From Maritimibacter sp. (GTDB taxonomy: Bacteria; Pseudomonadota; Alphaproteobacteria; Rhodobacterales; Rhodobacteraceae), in assembly GCA_020441225.1 (NCBI GenBank), contig JAGRMP010000173.1:1-37238 (forward strand): a DNA stretch of 37,238 nucleotides. Direction: 5' to 3'. The notes under the pieces are model-generated. The model had not been told where the DNA came from, did not search any database, and saw only the letters and a program-made list of their open reading frames with translations. The number at the start of each line of letters is the position of its first letter. Position 1 is the first letter of the stretch. Shown in pieces: positions 24,762 through 33,094 of the stretch. The translations under genes were made by a program, and so were the position numbers.

Positions 24762-25739
24762 TCAGCCGGTGCGACGGCGCATCAGCATGTCGAGCGCGAC
24801 TGCCACCACCAGCACGAGGCCGATGATGATCATCTGCCAATAGATCGAGACGGCGAGCATGGTCATCGCGTTGTTGATGAGAGCCACGAAGACGACCCCG
24901 AGAAACGCGCCGAGAATCGTGCCCTCCCCGCCCTTCAAGCTCGCGCCGCCGATCACCGCCGCGGCAAGCACCTGCAGTTCGAGCCCGTTTCCGGCGGTCG
25001 GCGTGCCACTCATCAGGCGCGAGGCGAGCAACACACCCGCGAGCGCCGCGAGAAACCCGGTGAGCGCAAAAGCGACGATGCGAACCCTGTTGACCGCGAT
25101 GCCGGAGAGCGCCGCGGCGCGTTCGTTGGCGCCGATGAAATAGACCTGACGGAAGAAGGCGGTATGGCGTACGGCAAGGTCGAAAGCGATGACCATGCCG
25201 ATCGTGACCAGGAACAGCACGGGCAGGCCCAGCACCGAGGCACGCCCGGCGGTGCCGAACGCCGCAGGCAGGCTGGAGACCGAGAACCCCTCGGTCAGCA
25301 CCAGCCCGATGCCACGCGCGATCGACATCGTGCCGAGCGTCGCGACCAGGGGGTTGATACCGATCCCGGTCACCAGACCGCCGTTGACCAACCCGGCGCA
25401 TGTGCCGACCAGAAGCGCCGCGAGCACGGCCACCGGTATCGACCATCCCGCCAGCAGCAGCATCGCGACCACGGTGCTCGCCAAGGCCATGACCGACCCC
25501 ACCGAGAGGTCGAAGCCACCCGAAGCGAGCAGGATCGCCATGCCGATGACGATGATCGCGTTGGGGGTCATGCCGATGGTGATCGCCCTGAAATTGGCGA
25601 CCGACAGGAAGTGCGGCGAGGCAAGTGTCATCGCCAGAACGATGAGGGCGATCAGGACCAGGAGCGTCAGCTCCCGGGTGCGTGCGATCCGTTCCAGCAA
25701 GGATGCGCGGGGGGCGGCGGTCGGTTGTGCGAGGGTCAT
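24762..25739 (-). CDS. Sugar ABC transporter permease, RbsC type
   Basis: A 325-residue inner-membrane protein with 8-10 hydrophobic segments. Hallmarks include IVIGMAILLASGGFDLSVGSVMAL, INPLVATLGTMSIARG, FIGANERAAALSGI and AAVIGGASLKGGEGT, the last two being cytoplasmic ATPase-contact and conserved gating regions. The C-terminus ends in a basic MLMRRRTG tail. It overlaps the ATPase gene by 4 bp (ATGA) and is followed after 32 bp by the binding-protein gene. Confidence 0.93.
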   Translation of the reverse strand: MTLAQPTAAPRASLLERIARTRELTLLVLIALIVLAMTLASPHFLSVANFRAITIGMTPNAIIVIGMAILLASGGFDLSVGSVMALASTVVAMLLLAGWSIPVAVLAALLVGTCAGLVNGGLVTGIGINPLVATLGTMSIARGIGLVLTEGFSVSSLPAAFGTAGRASVLGLPVLFLVTIGMVIAFDLAVRHTAFFRQVYFIGANERAAALSGIAVNRVRIVAFALTGFLAALAGVLLASRLMSGTPTAGNGLELQVLAAAVIGGASLKGGEGTILGAFLGVVFVALINNAMTMLAVSIYWQMIIIGLVLVVAVALDMLMRRRTG

Positions 25740-27256
25740 GGATGTGTTCCGTCCTGAAGGTTCTCTGGTCCCGTTGGCCCACCGGAGGCTGCCGACAAAA
25801 GGTCGTCTTCGCTGAAACTGGCCGGGTCGTTCTCGCTGACGATCCGCCCGTCGCGCACCACCAGGATGCGGTCACTGAGCGCCAGAAGTTCGGGGAAGTC
25901 CGACGAAGCGACGAGAATGGCCATGCCCTGCCCGGCACAGCGTTTCAGCTCTTCGTGGATCTTCATCTTGGCGCCGATGTCGACCCCCTTGGTCGGCTCG
26001 TTCAGCACCAGAAGGCGCGGCGCAGTCTCCAGCCATTTCGCCAGCAGGACCTTTTGCTGGTTGCCGCCCGACAGTGCGCCCGTGGGCTGGTCCGGTCCGG
26101 ATGTCCGGATGTCGAGATGATCGATCGCCTTCCGAGTGACCTTGCGGGCCGCGCGGCCATCGAAAATGCCCCAGCGCCGGAACCGCGGAAGGCTGGCAGC
26201 CGCGACGTTGTCGAGGTTGGGGCGCGACAGGAACACGCCTTCGGTCTTGCGCTCCTCGGGCATGAAGGCCACGCCCGCGGCGATCGCCTGGCGCAGCGAC
26301 CGCGGCGCATGAGGCGCGCCGCCGAGGCTCATGTGCCCGCGCGCCGGCGGCAGCAGCCCCGCGACGGCACGCGCGATCAGCTTCGACCGGGATCCGAGCA
26401 ATCCGGCCAATCCGACGATTTCGCCGGACCGGATCTCGAAGGACACATCGTCGTAGGCGCCAGGCAAGCTGATCCCGTCTGCCACGAACACGGGCGCGCC
26501 AGGGCTGCGGACCGCCTCACCGCGCGCGCCGGCCATCAGCCGGCCGACCATCTGCGAAACGACCTCCCGTTCGGTTGTCTCGCGGGTCGGGTGCGTCGCG
26601 ATCCGCCGGCCGTCGCGCAGGACCGTGATCCGGTCGGAGATGCGAAAGATCTCCGACAGGTGATGGCTGACGTAGATGATGCCGATGCCCCGTGCCTTGA
26701 GTTCTCGGATGATCGCGAACAGGGCCTCCACCTCGTCGGGGGCGAGCGCCGATGTCGGCTCGTCGAGCAACAGGATGCGCGCGTCACGCGACAGCGCCTT
26801 GGCGATCTCGACCACCTGGCGGGCGCTGGCGGGCAGGCTGTCGACGCTCCGGCGGACATCGATGTCCAGCTCGAATTCACTCAACAGGTCCTCGGCATCC
26901 GCACGCAGGCGGGGCCAGTCGACCACGCCCAGCCGCTGGCGCGGATGGCCGGCGAAGATGTTCTCGGCCACCGAGAGCCCGCCGGCAAGGCTGAGCTCCT
27001 GGAACACGCAACTGATCCCGGCCGCCTGGGCGTCGGCCGTCGAGCGGAAGGCCCTGTCCGTGCCGCCGATCCGGATGCGCCCGGCATCCGGCGCGATCAC
27101 CCCGTATATGAGGCCGAGCGCGGTCGACTTGCCCGCCCCGTTCTCGCCGACGAGGGCATGGACCTCGCCGGGCCGGAGCTGGAAATCGAACGCCTTGAGC
27201 GCCTGTGTGGGTCCGAAGGACTTGTCGATTGATGCGAGCTCGAGGAGCGCGGACAT
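25736..27256 (-). CDS. Sugar ABC transporter ATPase, RbsA type
   Basis: A 506-residue double ATPase. Domain 1 has Walker A GENGAGKST, CVFQELSL, a PASARQVVEIAKAL signature-like region, Walker B ILLLDEPTSAL and VSHHLSE. Domain 2 has GLLGSRSKLIARA in place of Walker A, MPEERKTEG, LSGGNQQKVLLAKW, and Walker B LLVLNEPTKGVDIGAK. Two deviations stand out. In domain 2 the Walker A position has GSRSK rather than the usual GSGRTE, and Walker B has Asn where Asp is normal. One-site function is normal in this class, so it may still be active. It overlaps the permease by 4 bp and follows dgoK by one base. Confidence 0.92.
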   Translation of the reverse strand: MSALLELASIDKSFGPTQALKAFDFQLRPGEVHALVGENGAGKSTALGLIYGVIAPDAGRIRIGGTDRAFRSTADAQAAGISCVFQELSLAGGLSVAENIFAGHPRQRLGVVDWPRLRADAEDLLSEFELDIDVRRSVDSLPASARQVVEIAKALSRDARILLLDEPTSALAPDEVEALFAIIRELKARGIGIIYVSHHLSEIFRISDRITVLRDGRRIATHPTRETTEREVVSQMVGRLMAGARGEAVRSPGAPVFVADGISLPGAYDDVSFEIRSGEIVGLAGLLGSRSKLIARAVAGLLPPARGHMSLGGAPHAPRSLRQAIAAGVAFMPEERKTEGVFLSRPNLDNVAAASLPRFRRWGIFDGRAARKVTRKAIDHLDIRTSGPDQPTGALSGGNQQKVLLAKWLETAPRLLVLNEPTKGVDIGAKMKIHEELKRCAGQGMAILVASSDFPELLALSDRILVVRDGRIVSENDPASFSEDDLLSAASGGPTGPENLQDGTHP

Positions 27257-27257
27257 C

Positions 27258-28181
27258 TCAGTCCCTCACGAGGCCGGCCATCCGGGCGATGGCGAAATGT
27301 CCGGCAGCCGCAAGGTCGGGCGGCGCCGTTTCGGTTTCCACACCCAGGATCGTCATCGCATCGACGTAGCGGGCGGCAAGATCGCTGCGGCCGACGACCG
27401 CCACCTTGCCGATGCCCCCCGCCCGGGTCGCCGCGCCAATCTCGGTTCCGATCAGGAGACCCGAAAGAAAGTCCGCCGTCTCGCGCTCGGAGATTACCCC
27501 CGTCAGCGGCAGCGTGCGGGCGTGGAACATCCGGTGCAGCAGCGCCGCCGGATCGCCGTGGCCGGCCCGCACACCGCGGGCGAGGGCTTCCGGCGACGGG
27601 TCCGTTCCGGCCATCAGCCTGCCGAGGATCGTCGCGTCCTTGAGCGCGCCGAAGACCTCGCCGGTCATGAAGGTCTCGAACCCGGCGATCCGTCCCTCCT
27701 CGATCCGCACCCATTTCGAATGCGTCCCGGGCATGACGAGCAACCCGTTGACGAACCCCTGCCCGAGCAGTCCGATGATCTCGGTTTCCTCGCCCCGCAT
27801 CACGTCCGGCGCGCCGGTGGCGTCGAGGGCCGTGGCGCCTGTAATGAAGTAAAGATCCGGGCCGCCCGGCAGCGCGTGCCGCGTGAGGCTCGCCGCCAGT
27901 TCGGACGGCCCGGCAGGGAGATCGACGTAAGGCGTTTCGACCCAGCCGTTGCGGCTGGTGATCATTCCCGAGACGACGACCGGCAGCCGCGGCCCCGCGA
28001 GCCAGGGGCTCAGCACCTGCCGGAAATACCCCTCGAAATCGCCGTTCTCGACATGGAGGATGCCGCGCTTCTCGGCGATACGACCGAGAACTTCCCCGCC
28101 CGCCCCTATCAGGTAGGCGCGAAACGAGGTCGTCCCCCAGTCGATCCCGATGAGCCGAGGGTCAGATCCGTCCGAACTCAT
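27258..28181 (-). CDS. dgoK: 2-dehydro-3-deoxygalactonokinase (DgoK-like)
   Basis: A 307-residue protein of DgoK length. The N-terminal phosphate motif is LIGIDWGTTSFRAYLI. VVVSGMITSRNGWVETPYVDLPAG and VMPGTHSKWVRIEEGRI are characteristic of the DgoK family, which forms its own branch of the actin-like kinases. It phosphorylates 2-keto-3-deoxygalactonate to the substrate of the DgoA aldolase at 23007. The start overlaps the end of the RraA-like gene by 20 bp. No galactonate dehydratase (DgoD) is encoded nearby, so the keto-deoxy acid must come from elsewhere. Confidence 0.92.
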   Translation of the reverse strand: MSSDGSDPRLIGIDWGTTSFRAYLIGAGGEVLGRIAEKRGILHVENGDFEGYFRQVLSPWLAGPRLPVVVSGMITSRNGWVETPYVDLPAGPSELAASLTRHALPGGPDLYFITGATALDATGAPDVMRGEETEIIGLLGQGFVNGLLVMPGTHSKWVRIEEGRIAGFETFMTGEVFGALKDATILGRLMAGTDPSPEALARGVRAGHGDPAALLHRMFHARTLPLTGVISERETADFLSGLLIGTEIGAATRAGGIGKVAVVGRSDLAARYVDAMTILGVETETAPPDLAAAGHFAIARMAGLVRD

Positions 28182-28746
28182 TGAGCAGATCCTCCACGGT
28201 CTTGCCCTGCGCGACCCATTCGCGGGTCTTTTCCTCGCGCTCGGCCTGTTCCGCCGCCAGGGCGACCACCTTCTCGGCCCGCGCGAGCGGGATCACGACC
28301 ACGCCCATGAGGTCCGCGACGATGAAATCGCCCGGATTGACGACCACGCCGCCGCACTGGATCGGGACGTTGATCGACAGCTCTTCCTTGCGCTGGGAAA
28401 ACATCGTGTGGGTGCCGCGCGGGGTGATCGCCCGGGTCCAGATCGGCCAGCCGATCTGTTCCAGCTCGTCTGTGTCGCGGCCCGCCCCGTCGACCACGAT
28501 GATGTCTCCCGCCTGACCCATTTCCAGCGCCTTGAGCGGATCGACGAGATCGCCTTTCGACAGCTGCACGGTAAGGGCCTGGCCGCAGGTCTTGGCGCGG
28601 AACGGTGGCTTGATTCCCGCGTCCATCACCCCGGTCCGGTATTGGGAATCCGCGAAGACGGCGCTGGCCGAGAGGCAGCCGATCACCGCGTCGAATTTCG
28701 CCAGAAGCGCAGGGTTGCGCTCGAATTCGTTGAAGACTTTCAGCAT
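28162..28746 (-). CDS. RraA-like (HMG/CHA aldolase superfamily) protein
   Basis: A 194-residue protein in the RraA/demethylmenaquinone-methyltransferase-like fold. The core AGDIIVVDGAGRDT and the segment IWTRAITPRGTHTM stand where RraA and HMG aldolases hold their metal and catalytic residues. VVNPGDFIVADLMGVVVIP is the family's C-terminal signature, followed by a charged helical tail. True RraA inhibits RNase E; relatives in catabolic operons act as aldolases or oxaloacetate decarboxylases, and the location next to dgoK suggests the catalytic type. The ATG at 28746 is chosen from the family N-terminus; the frame continues to 28989 only as a shadow. The exact reaction is unknown. Confidence 0.82.
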   Translation of the reverse strand: MLKVFNEFERNPALLAKFDAVIGCLSASAVFADSQYRTGVMDAGIKPPFRAKTCGQALTVQLSKGDLVDPLKALEMGQAGDIIVVDGAGRDTDELEQIGWPIWTRAITPRGTHTMFSQRKEELSINVPIQCGGVVVNPGDFIVADLMGVVVIPLARAEKVVALAAEQAEREEKTREWVAQGKTVEDLLNEFGRI

Positions 28747-28765
28747 GGTAACGTCCTTGTTTGGA

Positions 28766-29764
28766 TCAGGAGAATACTTCCGGGTTGAGCAGGTTGCGCG
28801 GCCGCTCGCCGCGCAGCGCGCGCGCCACTTCCGAGGCCGCGGTCTCGCGGGCCTGTTGGATGCTTTCCTCGGAGTAATAGGCCACGTGCGGGGTGACGAT
28901 GACGTTGGAGAGCGAGAAGATCGGGTTGTCGGCCGGGTCCCAGCTCGCGCGCTTGGCCGGTTCCTCCTCGGGGTCGTCGAGCCCCGCACCCGCCAGTGTG
29001 CCCTCGGTCAGCGCCCGGTAGAGCGCCTTGTTGTCCACGGTCGGCCCACGGCCGGTATTGACCAGGATCGCCCCCGGCGGCATCGCCGCGAACTCGGCGT
29101 CCGACAGGAAATGCCGGGTCTCGGGCGTCATCGGCGCCTGCATCAGGATGTAGTTCGACCGTGCGAGCAGGGTCGGCTTGTCGACCAGTTCGACCCCGAG
29201 GTCGCGCGCGACGCCCGGGTCGAGGTAGGGGTCGTAGGCGATGACCCGCACCCCGAAGGGCCGGGCGCGCCGGGCGATCGCCTGGCCGATGCGCCCGAGC
29301 GAGACGATCCCCATCGTCCGCCCGCGCAGCCGGTAGACCGGCCGCGCCGCCTTCCAGTGCCAGACGCCGGCATGGGTGGCGCGGTTGAAGTCCTCGACCC
29401 GGCACGCGAGCGTCAGCCACAGGGCGATGGCATGGTCGGCGACCTCGTCGGTGCAGTAGTCCTGCACGTTGGTCACCATGATCCCGCGCTCTGTGGCGGT
29501 CTTGACGTCGACGATGTCGACCCCGATCCCGTAGCGCGCGATCACCTTGCACTTCTTCATGCGCGCGATGGTGGCAGCGCCGACGCGCGCATACTGGTTC
29601 ATCATCGCGAAGCAGTCTTCGGCGTGCTCGAACAGGTCTTCCTCGCACTTCGCCTGCAACGCGACGACCCGTCCGCCCGCCTCCTCGATGATCGCTTTCT
29701 CGATGTCGTTGTCACCGTAGTCGAAGTCGGTGATGACGACCTTGGGTCTGTCAGACATGGGCAA
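28766..29764 (-). CDS. D-isomer-specific 2-hydroxyacid dehydrogenase (CtBP/phosphoglycerate-dehydrogenase-like)
   Basis: A 332-residue protein. The cofactor loop reads SLGRIG at residues 155-160, with Ser in place of the first glycine of GxGxxG and Asp178 downstream. The catalytic Arg239 is in NTGRGP, Glu in the DDPEEEP run at about 266-268, and His293 in TPHVAYYSEES. VIARYGIGVDIVD and the C-terminal segment of ...NLLNPEVF are typical of CtBP-like dehydrogenases. It would reduce a 2-keto acid or oxidise a hydroxy acid with NAD(P). It lies between the broken VOC gene and the RraA-like gene, with spacings under 20 bp, so it is co-transcribed. Confidence 0.88.
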   Translation of the reverse strand: MPMSDRPKVVITDFDYGDNDIEKAIIEEAGGRVVALQAKCEEDLFEHAEDCFAMMNQYARVGAATIARMKKCKVIARYGIGVDIVDVKTATERGIMVTNVQDYCTDEVADHAIALWLTLACRVEDFNRATHAGVWHWKAARPVYRLRGRTMGIVSLGRIGQAIARRARPFGVRVIAYDPYLDPGVARDLGVELVDKPTLLARSNYILMQAPMTPETRHFLSDAEFAAMPPGAILVNTGRGPTVDNKALYRALTEGTLAGAGLDDPEEEPAKRASWDPADNPIFSLSNVIVTPHVAYYSEESIQQARETAASEVARALRGERPRNLLNPEVFS

Positions 29765-29782
29765 GCTCCAATTCTCCGGCGA

Positions 29783-30280
29783 TCAGTCCTGGTAGGCGCC
29801 GGCGGAATAGGTGAGTTCGTAGGAATGGCTGTAGAGCTCGACGATGTTGCCGAACGGGTCTTCGCAATAGACCATCCGGTAGGGCTTCTCGCCGGGGTAG
29901 TACTTGCGGACCTGTTCCATCCGCTGGCGGCCGCCGAGGCTTTCGATGAGCTTGACGCGCTACTCGAGGTTCTCGTCCTGGAGGCAGAAGTGGAACAGGC
30001 CCGGGCGCCAGTATTCGAACGGGCGCACCTCCGCCTCGGTCTTCGGAAACTCGAACAGCTCGATCCCGGTCCCGTCGCCGGTCGACAGATGGGCGATCCG
30101 GAACGAGCCCCAGCCCGGACCGAAGACGTCGTCGCACATCTGGCCGATGGCGCTGTCGTCCTGCTGGATCTCGGTCGGCGGCATGATCAGGTAGAGCCCG
30201 AACGCCTTGGTGTAGAACTCGACGGCTTTCTCGAGGTCCGGCACGGTGATCCCGATGTGGGAAAAGGTGATTGCAGTCAT
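29783..30280 (-). pseudogene. VOC-family (glyoxalase-like) gene interrupted by an in-frame amber codon
   Basis: The frame from ATG 30280 (MTAITFSHIGITVPDLEKAV) to TGA 29783 would encode 165 residues, but codon 107 (29962-29960) is TAG. The part after the stop stays in the same frame and keeps conserved sequence, including PYRMVYCEDPFGNIVELYS, which holds the last metal-binding glutamate of a VOC domain. The upstream part has His8 and IELFEF and LFHFC metal-site segments. A single C-to-T change of CAG would explain it. Either recent inactivation, a sequencing error or a shortened protein is possible; the truncated form lacks one metal ligand. Confidence 0.85.
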
Positions 30281-30296
30281 GGGTTTGCTCCTTGGG

Positions 30297-31271
30297 TCAG
30301 GGGTTGCGTCCGAAGCCGAAGACGCGGCCGAGGACGTTGCCGAGCTCATGGCGCCACATGTCGATGCCGACGGCGACGACGATGATGGCGCCGATGACGA
30401 TGTTCTGGACCGAGGTCGGGACGGCATTGAGGTTGAGACCGTTCTGAACGATGACGATGGTCAGCGCACCGATCACGGTGTTGATGATGTTGCCGCGCCC
30501 GCCGGCGAGGCTGGCGCCGCCGATCACGGCGGCGGCGATGGCCTGGAGCTCGAGCCCGACGCCATAGTTGGGCGACCCCGAGTTCAGCCGCGCGGCCATC
30601 AGAACCGCGCCGATCCCGGCCATTGCGCCTGCGATCACGAAGGCGAAGAACTGGATACGCTTGACCTTGAGGCCGGACAGATCGGCCGCGTTGGGGTTGC
30701 CGCCGACGGCATAGACCGAACGGCCGAAGGCGGTGTAGCGCAGCACGTACCAGGCGGCGGCATAGAGCAGGATCAGGTAGTAGAGCGGCAGGGGAAGCCC
30801 TAGAAATGTGCCGTAGAACAACCCCTCGAGCGCATCGTGGACCGAGAAGACCGGCGAACCGTTGTTGAACAGGAAGGCCATGCCGCGGAAGGCCGAGAGC
30901 GCGGCCAGCGTGGTAATGAAGGCCGGGATCCGCAGATAGGCGGACAAGACCCCGTTCAAGGCGCCGAGCACGCCCCCGAGCATGACGGTCAAAACGATCG
31001 CGACCGGCAGCGGCACGCCAGCGAATTTGACCGAGACCGCGAAGACCATGGTGAGGAGCGCGATGGCCGAGCCGGGCGACAGGTCGATACCGGTGATCAG
31101 GATCACGAAGGTCGAGCCGATCGCCACGATGGCCACGATCGAGACCTGCAAGGCGAGGTTCGACAGGTTGCCGGCGTCGAGAAACCGGGGCGTCGACAGG
31201 GCCGCCACCGCCGTCACCAGCAGGAGTGCCGCAAGCGGCGCGATGATCGGCGAACGAAGTATGGCGCTCAT
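30297..31271 (-). CDS. Sugar ABC transporter permease, RbsC type (orphaned)
   Basis: A 324-residue membrane protein starting MSAILRSPIIAPLAALLL. Hallmarks are FVILITGIDLSPGSAIALL, IPAFITTLAALSAFRG, YAVGGNPNAADLSGLKVKR and AAVIGGASLAGGRGN. Eight to ten hydrophobic segments are visible and the chain looks intact. It begins within the stop of the ATPase gene (ATGA). The frame also extends upstream to 32720 as a shadow. Its ATPase partner is truncated and no binding-protein gene accompanies it in the window. It might borrow subunits from the neighbouring system at 23734-27256, or be on its way to loss. Confidence 0.88.
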   Translation of the reverse strand: MSAILRSPIIAPLAALLLVTAVAALSTPRFLDAGNLSNLALQVSIVAIVAIGSTFVILITGIDLSPGSAIALLTMVFAVSVKFAGVPLPVAIVLTVMLGGVLGALNGVLSAYLRIPAFITTLAALSAFRGMAFLFNNGSPVFSVHDALEGLFYGTFLGLPLPLYYLILLYAAAWYVLRYTAFGRSVYAVGGNPNAADLSGLKVKRIQFFAFVIAGAMAGIGAVLMAARLNSGSPNYGVGLELQAIAAAVIGGASLAGGRGNIINTVIGALTIVIVQNGLNLNAVPTSVQNIVIGAIIVVAVGIDMWRHELGNVLGRVFGFGRNP

Positions 31272-32539
31272 GCGGCGGTCTCCTGTTTGGCGGATGCGCG
31301 CAGCAGGTCGGTCTTCTGCACGTCGGAGGCTTTGCGGATGTCGACCAGCCGGCCGTGGCTGACGATGCCGATGCGGTCCGACATCGCCAGCAGCTCGTTG
31401 TCGTCCGACGAGATCAGCACCACGGCGTTGCCGGCCTCGGTCAACTCGTTGATGAGGTCGTAGACGGCGGCGCGGGCGCCCACGTCGATGCCTTGGGTGG
31501 GCTCGTCGAGCACGTAGATGCGCGCACCCGCGAAAAGCCAGCGGCCGATGACGATCTTCTGCTGGTTGCCGCCCGAGAGCAGGCCGACCAGGCGGTCCGC
31601 CGCCCCGGCCGAAAGCTCCAGCCTGTCGCCGATCCCGGCGACGAGTCGGGCCTCGGTGGCGAGGCTCATCGCCGCCGCCGGCCCGAGCCGCGAGAGCTTG
31701 GCGATGGACATGTTTGCCTGGCCCTGGAAATTGAAGAACAACCCGTCGGACTTGCGGTTCTCGGGCACCAGCGCGATCCCGGCGGCCACGGCGTCGGCCG
31801 GCGAGCGCAGCCGGATCGGCCTGCCGCCCACCAGCACCTCGCCGGCGACCAGCCGGTCGACGCCGAACAGCGCGCGGGCGATCTCGGTGCGGCCCGAGCC
31901 CAGCACCCCGCCGAGGCCGAAGACTTCGCCGGCGTGGACGCTGAAGCTCACGTCCGAGACGCCGGCCTTGGTGGTGAGCCCGCGGGCCTCGAGCACCACC
32001 TCGCCGGTGCTGTGGTCGGCCTTGGGATAATGGTTCGAGACCTCGCCGATCATCGCCGCGACGATGCCCTCGACCGAGACCTCGGTCTCGGCGGCGCTCG
32101 ACACCACCCGGCCGTCGCGCAGCACGGTCACGCAGTCGACCAGTTCGACCACCTCGTCGAGCCGGTGCGAGATGTAGAGGATCGCGGTGCCCTGGGCGGC
32201 GAGGCCGCGCAGCACCCGGTGCAGGTCGCGGATCTCCTCGAGCCCGAGCGCCGTCGTCGGCTCGTCGAGGATCAGCATCGAGGCGTCGGCCGAAATCGCC
32301 TTGGCGATTTCCACCAGCTGCTGATCGGCGACCGACAGATCGCCGACGGTCGTGTCGGGGTCGATGTTGACGCCAAGCCGCGACAGGACCTGTGCCGCTG
32401 TCTCGTGCATCGCGCGCCAGTCGACCTTCGCGGCCGATCCGGGCAGGTTGCCGAGCCAGATGTTCTCGGCCACGCTCAGCGTCGGCACCAGCGAGAACTC
32501 CTGGAAGACCGCGGCAATACCGGCAGCACGCGCCGCCAA
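31268..32539 (-). pseudogene. RbsA-type sugar ABC transporter ATPase lacking its N-terminal Walker A region
   Basis: About 423 residues compared with around 500 in intact relatives. The reading frame begins (TTG 32539) at AARAAGIAAVFQEFSLV, the Q-loop of domain 1. The preceding roughly 70-80 residues with GENGAGKST are absent, and the frame is closed by a TGA a few codons upstream. Domain 1 Walker B LILDEPTTAL and domain 2 motifs (GVLGSGRTE, VPENRKSDG, LSGGNQQKI, YVLDEPTQGIDVGAR) are intact. The other two upstream frames hold no Walker A either. This is a real 5' loss at a junction with the repABC region, with no substitute ribosome-binding site seen. Confidence 0.85.
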
Positions 32540-33094
32540 CGGTCACCGCACTCCCACCCAGCTCGCGCAACCCGGTCATCTCCATCTTCGCCGTTCGCTC
32601 GGTCAGCCCCACCTCCGCGCCAACTCGCGCTGGCCTACCGCGGAGATCCCGGTCTGCGCTTGCCGCCCTGTCACCACCCCGAAAACACAAGATGTGTTCC
32701 TCGCGGGACCCGTGCTTCATGGCCCATCGACCGGATTGGCTCAGTCCAGATGCCCGCCGCGACCTGCGGACCGTTGTGATTGCAGTTCTTCGAAATCTCC
32801 TTCACCCATCGCGTGAGCATCGTGATTGAAACTGTCGTTTTGATTGGATGATCGCTGGTTTGCGGGAGTTGCCACCCGTGCCTGATTCTTGAGACCCAGT
32901 GCGGCCGCGATACCTCGCGTGGATCTTGGTCCATATCGCCGATCTCGGATGGTAGACCACAAGATGTTGAAAAAGCTTGCGCGAATCCCGGCATTGGGCC
33001 AATAGTCACGAAAAAGGGCGAGAAAACGCCGAATTCCGTGACTGGTTCGCTTCGGTGAACGTCGATCTCCGGTGAGGCCCGGTGCACGGAGTCC
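32540..33094. other. Junction and control region between the truncated transporter and repABC
   Basis: No gene can be supported. Open frames on both strands lack family motifs and are interrupted, consistent with decayed DNA next to the ATPase break. The sequence becomes AT-richer from about 32770 onward. The repA promoter should lie near 32960-33060; TTGCGC at about 32974 and AATAGT near 33000 form a weak pair. An imperfect parS palindrome is at 33045-33060. Confidence 0.5.
33045..33060. promoter_or_regulatory. parS: Imperfect parS-like site upstream of repA
   Basis: GTTCGCTTCGGTGAAC matches the repABC centromere consensus GTTNNCNGCNGNNAAC at all fixed bases except one, T for G in the centre. 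It lies 35 bp before the repA ATG. It may be a secondary RepB-binding site that also affects operon expression. Confidence 0.5.
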
